Positions 1 through 5,451 of a stretch of DNA of 6,095 nt are shown piece by piece; the stretch's first letter is position 1, and each line of letters begins with the position of its first letter. The notes beneath the pieces are model-generated. The model made no database searches and was not told the origin of the DNA. It worked only from the letters and a program-made list of their open reading frames with translations. Source of the stretch: Acidimicrobiaceae bacterium (GTDB lineage Bacteria > Actinomycetota > Acidimicrobiia > Acidimicrobiales > Ilumatobacteraceae); NCBI GenBank assembly GCA_003455715.1, contig DMQJ01000466.1, positions 1-6,095 of the forward strand. Reading direction: 5' to 3'. The translations under genes and the position numbers were made by a program.

Positions 1-94
1 GGCGCTGAGACCGCGTGGGGTGCGGCGCGAGCGCCGAGGTTCGCGGTGCCGGACCTCGACTCGTCGTCTGCGGCGGGTAGCCTCTCAAGGTCCT
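1..94 (+). other. Leader upstream of obg, no gene recognised
   Basis: This stretch holds no recognisable coding sequence. The obg reading frame stays open leftward to the window edge, with a GTG at 20, but translating it only adds 25 arginine-rich residues unlike any Obg N-terminus, so I treat it as untranslated leader or intergenic DNA. A perfect 6-base inverted repeat (CGGCGC at 23–28, GCGCCG at 31–36) could form a small hairpin, but no T-run follows, so it is not a convincing terminator. The 3' end of rpmA, a frequent neighbour of obg, could lie just to the left. I see no convincing -35/-10 promoter. Confidence 0.5.
87..90 (+). promoter_or_regulatory. Weak ribosome binding site of obg
   Basis: AAGG lies four bases before the ATG at 95. 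Match and spacing are both modest. Together with the family-typical protein start it favours this ATG over the GTG at position 20. Confidence 0.45.
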
Positions 95-1333
95 ATGAGC
101 GGATTCGTCGACGAAGCCCAACTGAATGTGAAGGGTGGCGACGGCGGTGCCGGTTGCGTTGCCTTCCGCCGGGAGGGGCCCGTCGCCTTCGGTGGGCCGA
201 ACGGCGGCGACGGCGGCAAGGGCGGCGACATCTGGCTGGTGGCCGACCGCAACGTTGCGTCGCTCATCGCCTTCAAGGACCATCCGCACCGCAAGGCGCC
301 CGACGGCGTGCACGGACAGGGGAAAGACCTGCACGGTCGCCGGGGCAAGGACCTCATCGTCACGGTCCCCGAGGGCACCGTCATCACCGATATGTACTCA
401 GGTGAGCTACTGGCCGACCTGGCCAACCACGGCGACCGCTGGCTCGCTGCTGCGGGTGGTCGTGGCGGGCGTGGGAACGCCAAGTTCCTCTCCAATCGCC
501 GCCGCGCACCGAGCTTTGCCGAGCAGGGCGAGCATGGTGAGGAACGCTGGCTGAAGCTCGAGCTGAAGCTGATGGCCGACGTCGCCCTCGTCGGGTTCCC
601 GAACGTGGGCAAGAGCACCCTCATCAGCGTCATCTCTGCCGCCAAGCCGAAGATCGCCAACTACCCGTTCACCACGCTCGAACCGAACCTTGGTGTGGTG
701 CGCCTCGACGACACCACCGAGTTCGTCGTCGCCGACATCCCCGGCCTCATCGAAGGTGCACACGAGGGCAAAGGGCTCGGCCACAAGTTCTTGAAACACA
801 TCGAGCGGGCTCGGGTGTTGTGCGTCATGCTCGATCTCTCCGACCCCGACGGCCCCACTCCGCAGGAGCAGGAGCGCGTGTTGCTGCACGAGTTGGGCGA
901 GTATCAGCCGGAGCTGCTCGAGCGTCCCCGCGTGGTGGTGGGTACCAAGAGCGACTCGGCCATTCACGACTGGGATGGCCTCACCCTCAGCTCGGTCACC
1001 AACCAGGGTGTCCGCGATCTCGTTGGCCGGATGGCGGCGCTCGTGCACGAGGCCCGCCAAGCTGAGCCGGCGCAGGAGGGCATCGTCATCATCCGTCCCC
1101 AGGCCGACGGAGCGCGCGTCGAGAAGCTCGACGACCACGAGTTCCGTCTCGTGGGCCGCCAGGTGGAGCGCATCGTGGCGCTCAACGACGTCACCACACC
1201 TGAAGCGCTGAACTACATCGATCACCAGTTGAAGCGCCTCGGCGTTCCCAAGATGTTGGCCCGGGCAGGTGCCCGCGACGGCGACATCGTGTGGATCGCC
1301 TCGTTCAGTTTCGAGTACCGCGAGGAAGGCTGA
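95..1333 (+). CDS. obg: Obg/CgtA family ribosome-assembly GTPase
   Basis: Obg is an essential cytoplasmic GTPase that binds the 50S subunit late in its assembly and links ribosome production to growth and the stringent response. The 412-residue product has the three-domain layout. Residues 1–160 form the glycine-rich Obg fold, opening with FVDEAQLNVKGGDGGAGC. The G domain carries the P-loop GFPNVGKST (167–175), switch I with YPFTT (190–194), DIPG of G3 (214–217), TKSD at G4 (284–287) and SSVT at G5 (299–302). A C-terminal OCT domain (about 333–409) ends with GDIVW and FEY. The start at 95 is chosen because Obg proteins begin a few residues before FVD. G4 has Thr where most Obg proteins have Asn of NKxD; TKxD is known in other working GTPases. 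Length fits an Obg with an OCT tail. proB follows after five bases, suggesting co-transcription. Family assignment is secure; the G4 effect is unknown. Confidence 0.97.
   Translation: MSGFVDEAQLNVKGGDGGAGCVAFRREGPVAFGGPNGGDGGKGGDIWLVADRNVASLIAFKDHPHRKAPDGVHGQGKDLHGRRGKDLIVTVPEGTVITDMYSGELLADLANHGDRWLAAAGGRGGRGNAKFLSNRRRAPSFAEQGEHGEERWLKLELKLMADVALVGFPNVGKSTLISVISAAKPKIANYPFTTLEPNLGVVRLDDTTEFVVADIPGLIEGAHEGKGLGHKFLKHIERARVLCVMLDLSDPDGPTPQEQERVLLHELGEYQPELLERPRVVVGTKSDSAIHDWDGLTLSSVTNQGVRDLVGRMAALVHEARQAEPAQEGIVIIRPQADGARVEKLDDHEFRLVGRQVERIVALNDVTTPEALNYIDHQLKRLGVPKMLARAGARDGDIVWIASFSFEYREEG
1322..1329 (+). promoter_or_regulatory. Strong ribosome binding site of proB, inside the end of obg
   Basis: GAGGAAGG overlaps the last obg codons and lies nine bases before the GTG at 1339. 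It fixes the proB start at that GTG rather than at the in-frame ATG at 1291, and allows translation of proB to be coupled to obg. Confidence 0.75.
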
Positions 1334-1338
1334 CCATC

Positions 1339-2424
1339 GTGAGGGTCGTTGCCAAGATCGGCACCTCATCGCTCACCGATGCCGTGGGCGTGATCCAACA
1401 CGAGGTCATCGACGCCTTGTGCGACCAGCTGGCAGCACTTCGATCGGCCGGCCACGAGGTCATCCTCGTCAGCAGCGGGGCAGTGTCGGCCGGCGTTGCC
1501 GCACTCGGACTTGCGGCCCGCCCCACCGATGTCCCCACGCTGCAAGCCATCAGCGCTGCGGGCCAGAGCCGACTGATGGAGACGTACAACCGCTCACTCG
1601 GCCGATACGGCATCGTTGCCGCACAAGTGCTCCTCGTGCCCCACGACTTCGTCGACAGGCGGCAGTACCTGCATGCCCGGCAGACCCTGGTGCGCCTGAT
1701 GGAGCTGGGGTGTGTTCCGATCGTCAACGAGAACGACGCCATTGCCAGCGACGAGATCCGCTACGGCGACAACGATCGCATCGCCACCCTGGTGGCCCAC
1801 AACGTCGCTGCCGACTTGCTGGTGTTGCTCACCGACACCCCCGGCCTCTACACCGCCGATCCGCGCACCGATCCGGCAGCGACACTGGTCGAGGTGGTGA
1901 ACGCCGACGACCCACTGCTGTCGGTGGCGGCCACTGCGACGGGGAGCAATCGCGGCAGTGGTGGAATGGCCAGCAAGCTGTCGGCTGCCCGCATGGCTAG
2001 TTGGGCCGGTGTTCGAGCCGTCATCGCCAAAGCGTCGCGCCCGCAGGCACTCCTCGACGCGGTCGCCGGCCGACACGTCGGCACCACGTTCCTGCCGAGT
2101 GCCCGCAACCTTCCAGCACGCAAGCTCTGGATCGGTTTTGCGACCAACATCGAAGGAACCCTGGTGGTCGACGACGGGGCGCGTCGAGCGTTGACCGAGC
2201 GAGGCACGTCGTTGCTGCCCGCAGGCATCACCGATGTGCGCGGCGAGTTCGACGAAGGCGACGTGGTCGATGTACGCGACGCTTCAGGTGCTGCCGTTGC
2301 CCGCGGCATTGTCTTGGCGGATGCCGCCACGTTGCGGGCGGTGAAGGGCAGACGCACGAGCGACCTTCCCGAACACGTGGCCCATGAGGCCATCCACCGC
2401 GACGACCTGCTGTTGCTGGTGTAG
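1339..2424 (+). CDS. proB: Glutamate 5-kinase (gamma-glutamyl kinase)
   Basis: ProB phosphorylates L-glutamate with ATP to gamma-glutamyl phosphate, the first and usually proline-inhibited step of proline synthesis in the cytoplasm. The product is 361 residues, close to the roughly 367 of E. coli ProB. The amino acid kinase domain (about 1–250) shows VVAKIGTSSLT with Lys6 (ATP site), LVSSGAVSAG (43–52), NENDAIA (130–136), YGDND (142–146, glutamate/proline site region), TDTPGLYTADPR (165–176) and GSGGMASK (206–213, nucleotide-binding Lys). A PUA domain follows (about 260–345), the two-domain form common in bacteria. The GTG start gives the typical N-terminus and has a strong GAGGAAGG site nine bases upstream. 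It lies five bases after obg. The partner gene proA is not next: downstream is the convergent pspA, so the phosphate-reducing enzyme must be encoded elsewhere. No frameshift or missing motif is visible. Confidence 0.96.
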   Translation: MRVVAKIGTSSLTDAVGVIQHEVIDALCDQLAALRSAGHEVILVSSGAVSAGVAALGLAARPTDVPTLQAISAAGQSRLMETYNRSLGRYGIVAAQVLLVPHDFVDRRQYLHARQTLVRLMELGCVPIVNENDAIASDEIRYGDNDRIATLVAHNVAADLLVLLTDTPGLYTADPRTDPAATLVEVVNADDPLLSVAATATGSNRGSGGMASKLSAARMASWAGVRAVIAKASRPQALLDAVAGRHVGTTFLPSARNLPARKLWIGFATNIEGTLVVDDGARRALTERGTSLLPAGITDVRGEFDEGDVVDVRDASGAAVARGIVLADAATLRAVKGRRTSDLPEHVAHEAIHRDDLLLLV

Positions 2425-2430
2425 ACGGAC

Positions 2431-3201
2431 TCAGCCCTGTGCGGGCTTGGGTTGCTCGACTGCCTGCGGCGCAGCGGCGCCATCGAGACCGAGTTCGGCG
2501 CGCAACTGACTGAGGCGGCTCTGGGCCTCCACGTTGGCGGTGGCTTGCTCGATCTCGAGGATGCTGCTCTCCACACTCGCATCCTGCAACTCGCTGGTGG
2601 CCTTGGCCTTCGCGTAGCGAGCCTCGATCTTCTGCTGCACCTCGTTGAGCGTGGGGACATCGTCGCCGACGGTCTCCTGCAGCTGGCTCATCGCCGAGTT
2701 CATCTGCTCTTGCATCTTGGCCTGCTCGAGCTGCGACAACAGCTTCTGCTTCTCGGCCAGCTTCTGCTGCAGCAGGCGACCATTCTGCTTCACCGCAGCC
2801 TTGGCCTGGTCTGCAGCCTGGGTGGCATCAATCACCATCGCCTTGAGGCCTTCGACGTCTTTTTCGACCTGGATGAGTTGGTTGGCGATGGTCTCGGCCG
2901 CGTTGGTGTACTGCGTGGACTTGGCGGTGTCGCCTGCGCGCTGCGCATCGCTGGCCATGATGAGCGCCTGGCGGGCATTGGCGTTGAGCTTCTCGAGCTC
3001 GGACATTTTGCCGTTGAGGCGGATCTCGGCCTGCTTCTGATTGGCGATGACGTTGGCCGCCTGCTCCTTCAGCCGACGATGCTGGTCTTGCGCCTCACGC
3101 AGGGCCTGTTCGAGCTGGATGGCGGGATCGGCCTTGTCGTCGAAGCTCTTGTTGAACTTCGCGGTCAGATACTTCCACCACTTCTTGAAGACCTTGAACA
3201 T
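2431..3201 (-). CDS. pspA: PspA/IM30 family membrane-stress protein
   Basis: PspA-family proteins bind and protect stressed membranes, oligomerise into rings or rods, and belong with Vipp1 to the ESCRT-III superfamily. The 256-residue product fits the family. A basic, aromatic N-terminal helix (MFKVFKKWWKYLTAKF, 1–16) should lie on anionic lipid. DKADPAIQLEQALRE (22–36) matches the helix-1 signature, with Ala where most members have Glu of EDP. Residues 27–235 are nearly unbroken charged and Gln/Ala-rich helix, consistent with the long coiled-coil hairpin; GDDVPTLNEVQQKIEARYAK (179–198) matches the linker to the later helices. The tail (about 241–256) is Ala/Pro/Gln-rich and probably disordered. 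The ATG at 3201 is chosen because it gives the family N-terminus. It starts ten bases after murJ ends, so it is probably last in that operon. No PspF-type regulator or PspB/PspC is visible. The family is clear; the stress it answers is not shown by sequence. Confidence 0.93.
   Translation of the reverse strand: MFKVFKKWWKYLTAKFNKSFDDKADPAIQLEQALREAQDQHRRLKEQAANVIANQKQAEIRLNGKMSELEKLNANARQALIMASDAQRAGDTAKSTQYTNAAETIANQLIQVEKDVEGLKAMVIDATQAADQAKAAVKQNGRLLQQKLAEKQKLLSQLEQAKMQEQMNSAMSQLQETVGDDVPTLNEVQQKIEARYAKAKATSELQDASVESSILEIEQATANVEAQSRLSQLRAELGLDGAAAPQAVEQPKPAQG
2433..2447 (+). terminator. Possible weak hairpin at the convergent gene ends
   Basis: AGCCC (2433–2437) and GGGCT (2443–2447) flank the 5-base loop TGTGC just after the proB stop, inside the 3' end of pspA. 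The stem is only five pairs and the following bases (TGGGTTGCTC) are a poor T-run. It could slow polymerase from proB but may be chance. It is the only terminator candidate I see at this junction. Confidence 0.22.
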
Positions 3202-3209
3202 GGCCGGAA

Positions 3210-3213
3210 TCCT
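3210..3213 (-). promoter_or_regulatory. Ribosome binding site of pspA, overlapping the murJ stop
   Basis: On the minus strand the sequence TAGGATT contains AGGA eight bases before the pspA ATG and overlaps the TAG stop of murJ (3214–3212). This supports the 3201 start and coupling of the two genes. Confidence 0.5.
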
Positions 3214-4813
3214 ACTGCGCGGCGGATGACGCCGCAGTCGGTCGGCGACGGAATCGCGAGACGAGCGCCTCCAGTTCAGGGGCCTTGAGAGCAAGGAGCA
3301 CCCCGACGTAAACGACGCCACCCACCAGCGTGCCGGCCCCCACTCGCAACAGGGCCCCGGTGCCCTCGTTGCTGCCGACCGATCGCCCGACGAACCACAC
3401 CACTTCTGCCATCACCAGCGCAGCGAGAGCGATGCGCGCCAGCGAGTGCAGCGTTGCCCGCACGGGAAAGCCTCGCACCTTGTAGCCAAGGATCTGGATT
3501 GCCCACACAGCGCTGACGGAGTAGGCAATGGCGAATGCGGCAGCGATGCCCATCACGCCGTAGCGGCTGTACAGCAGCAGGGCGAGCACGATGTTGACTG
3601 CGTTTTCGAAGAGGTTGATCACGCCAGGCGTTCGGGCGTCGTGGTGGGCATAGAACGCTCGCAGCGTGAACAGGTAGACGGAGAATGCGCCGAGCCCCAG
3701 CGCAAACCCGGCAAGGGCTCGGCTGGCCAGCGCCGCGTCGGCGGCTGTGTACTCACCGTGTTGGAGTGCCAGCCCAATGAGCGGTCGACGCAATGCGAAC
3801 AGTCCGAACCCGGCAGGAATGGTGAGCAGCGCAACCAGGCGGATGCCGAGGCTGGTGCGAACGATGAGCCGCTCGCGGTTCCGCTCGGTGACGGCTTGGG
3901 CCATCTCGGGCAGGAAGGTGGTGGTGATCGACATTGCCAGCAGCCCGTGGGGGAGGGTGAAGAAGACGAACGCATCGTTGTAGACCGAGCTGCTGCGTTC
4001 GCCGCTTCGGAACAGCAGGTTCTGCACGACGATGATGGCCGCCTGATTGGCGATGACGTACACGAGGGCCCAACCGCTGAGCGCCTTCAGCTTCTGCACC
4101 GCAGGGTGCTTGGTGTCGAAGCGGAACCCCATCGGTACGCCGGCGCGAGCCATGGCTGGCAGGAGTGCCAACGCCATCACGGCAATACCCGCTGTCGCCC
4201 CGACGCCCAACGTGTAGCGCAACCTGTCGTTGGCCAGCACGTCTGCCAGCTCGGCGGTTGCGTCGCCGAGCGCCGATGGAACGAGGAGGAGCGAGATGAT
4301 CACGGCCAGGTTGCCGAGTGCCGGAGCCCACGCTGCAGCGAAGTATCGCTTACGGGCCTGCAACTCCGCCGACCCCACGGCGTTGAGCCCGTAGAAGAAG
4401 ATCTGCACGAGGAAGAAGGCGGCGAGCATGCCGCCCACCTCGCGGTACTGGCTGGCATCGACATCGACCGACGACGTGGATGCGTAGATGCGGAAGATCC
4501 ACGGGGCGGTGACAACGGCAACCACGGTGATGAGCGCGGTGACGACCAAGGCCACCGACCGCACGGCCACTTCGCCGCGGTCGTCGCCGTCGTGACGCAG
4601 GCGTGTGAACAGCGGCACCAATGTGCTGGAGAGAACGCCACCGATGAGGAGCTCGTACACCAGGTTCGGTGTGGCGTTGGCCTGGTTGTAGGCGTCGGTA
4701 ACGGCGGAGCGTCCGAGCACCATGCCGAACACGACCACGCGCAGCAGCCCGGTGACGCGCGACAGTGCAGTGCCGGCGGCGACCGCGAGGTTGGAGCGCA
4801 GCAGGCTGCTCAC
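3212..4813 (-). CDS. murJ: Lipid II flippase MurJ (MviN family)
   Basis: MurJ moves the peptidoglycan precursor lipid II from the inner to the outer face of the cytoplasmic membrane and is usually essential. The 533-residue product has about 14 hydrophobic segments, as expected (for example around 8–33, 85–107, 129–148, 248–267, 323–350, 401–415 and 484–509). The N-terminus has the family signature SRVTGLLR (18–25) with Arg19 and Arg25, Asp40 in TDAYNQA, and NLVYELLIGGVL (50–61). The basic tail FRRR (521–524) should be cytoplasmic. This is the short form, without the large extra domains of mycobacterial MviN. The GTG start overlaps the upstream stop in GTGA, with no good ribosome site of its own, so translation is probably coupled. 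pspA follows after ten bases. Positions matching E. coli Arg52, Arg270 and Glu273, by hand alignment, are Tyr53, Val283 and Thr286; this seems common in actinobacterial relatives. Family assignment is secure; flippase activity is inferred. Confidence 0.94.
   Translation of the reverse strand: MSSLLRSNLAVAAGTALSRVTGLLRVVVFGMVLGRSAVTDAYNQANATPNLVYELLIGGVLSSTLVPLFTRLRHDGDDRGEVAVRSVALVVTALITVVAVVTAPWIFRIYASTSSVDVDASQYREVGGMLAAFFLVQIFFYGLNAVGSAELQARKRYFAAAWAPALGNLAVIISLLLVPSALGDATAELADVLANDRLRYTLGVGATAGIAVMALALLPAMARAGVPMGFRFDTKHPAVQKLKALSGWALVYVIANQAAIIVVQNLLFRSGERSSSVYNDAFVFFTLPHGLLAMSITTTFLPEMAQAVTERNRERLIVRTSLGIRLVALLTIPAGFGLFALRRPLIGLALQHGEYTAADAALASRALAGFALGLGAFSVYLFTLRAFYAHHDARTPGVINLFENAVNIVLALLLYSRYGVMGIAAAFAIAYSVSAVWAIQILGYKVRGFPVRATLHSLARIALAALVMAEVVWFVGRSVGSNEGTGALLRVGAGTLVGGVVYVGVLLALKAPELEALVSRFRRRPTAASSAAQ
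4810..4813 (-). promoter_or_regulatory. GTGA stop/start overlap coupling to murJ
   Basis: On the minus strand GTGA holds both the GTG start of murJ (4813–4811) and the TGA stop of the upstream gene (4812–4810). The 20 bases before the GTG lack a purine-rich binding site close to the start, so reinitiation by ribosomes finishing the upstream gene is the likely route to MurJ. Confidence 0.65.
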
Positions 4814-5430
4814 GGGGACGTTGCGGGCCGCCCCGGCTGCTCGACCTCGCGGAGTGCTTGCCGCAGACCTTCGAGTTGGACGACGACATCGCTCACGCCG
4901 TCACCCAGCGCGTCGGCTTGATCGACCCCCACGCTCACCTCGGCGGCCAGCGCGGTGAGTTCGCCCATCCGCACGACCTGCAGCCGGAGTTGGGCGTCGG
5001 TGTCGCCACGCGTTGCCCGCAGGCGCTCGGCCGCCGCCAGTTGTGCGGCGAACGAGGCGCGAACGACATCGTCGGTGGCGTGCTGCATCTGCCGCTCGAT
5101 GGATGCGACGCCGATCCGGGTGATGGCGGCATCGAGTTCGTCGCCTCGCTTGGCAACCTCCGCACAGGAGCGAACGGCGTCGTCGACCTGACGACCGATG
5201 CCCTGCAGCCGGTCGCGTAGCGGGCCGGGCTTCACGTCGCGGACGATCGCCCGGTAGCGCCGCTGCGATGAGAGTGCCGCCTGCACGTGACGTCGCCACG
5301 GCTCGCTGAGCGTGAACGGGTCGATGTCGCGTTGGATGCCGGCGGAGTCGCCTGACGACCGGCGCCGGGCCCGCCACCACACCGCAAGGCCAACCGCCAC
5401 CACGGCGACGATGACGAGCGAGGGCCACAC
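4810..5430 (-). CDS. Unrecognised membrane-anchored helical protein
   Basis: I do not recognise a named family. The 206-residue product opens with one hydrophobic helix (about 2–19, LVIVAVVAVGLAVWW) followed at once by RARRR. This predicts a signal anchor with a short outside N-terminus and the rest in the cytoplasm. After a small linker comes DPFTLSEPWRRHVQAAL (about 37–53), then a soluble, Ala/Arg/Glu/Asp-rich region to about 195 that looks almost wholly helical and may form a helical bundle or coiled coil. The end (GRPATSP) looks disordered. No catalytic motif or cysteine pair stands out. The GTG at 5430 is the only start that includes the whole membrane helix; it lacks a clear ribosome site, so the start is moderately sure. 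It begins 21 bases after the AAA+ gene and overlaps murJ by four bases. Operon position suggests a structural or adaptor role in the envelope with MurJ, PspA or the ATPase, which is inference only. Confidence 0.8.
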   Translation of the reverse strand: MWPSLVIVAVVAVGLAVWWRARRRSSGDSAGIQRDIDPFTLSEPWRRHVQAALSSQRRYRAIVRDVKPGPLRDRLQGIGRQVDDAVRSCAEVAKRGDELDAAITRIGVASIERQMQHATDDVVRASFAAQLAAAERLRATRGDTDAQLRLQVVRMGELTALAAEVSVGVDQADALGDGVSDVVVQLEGLRQALREVEQPGRPATSP

Positions 5431-5451
5431 GGCGCCAAGGGTAGTGGCTGG

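Noticed and set aside
20..94. N-terminal extension of Obg from a GTG at 20
   Set aside because: The 25 added residues are arginine-rich and unlike any Obg N-terminus, and the family start matches the ATG at 95.
196..230. Tandem GGCGGCGAC-like repeat in obg
   Set aside because: It encodes the glycine-rich loops of the Obg fold and is explained by protein constraint and high GC rather than being a DNA repeat element.
407..1369. A 320-codon open frame on the minus strand opposite obg
   Set aside because: It is a GC-rich shadow of obg with no recognisable motif; the obg frame contains all five GTPase motifs.
2464..2474. Perfect palindrome CTGCGGCGCAG as an operator or terminator
   Set aside because: An 11-base palindrome with a single central base cannot form a hairpin, lies within the pspA coding end, and such matches are common by chance at this GC content.
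2452..3288. A 278-codon leucine-rich open frame on the plus strand opposite pspA
   Set aside because: The leucine richness comes from reading CAG/AAG-rich coiled-coil codons backwards as CTG/CTT. It has no family signature and fully overlaps the clear pspA.
3446..4921. A 491-codon open frame on the plus strand opposite murJ
   Set aside because: The product is Gly/Glu/His/Arg-rich low-complexity sequence with no domain signature, as expected when a GC-rich membrane protein gene is read on the opposite strand. The minus-strand MurJ is unambiguous.
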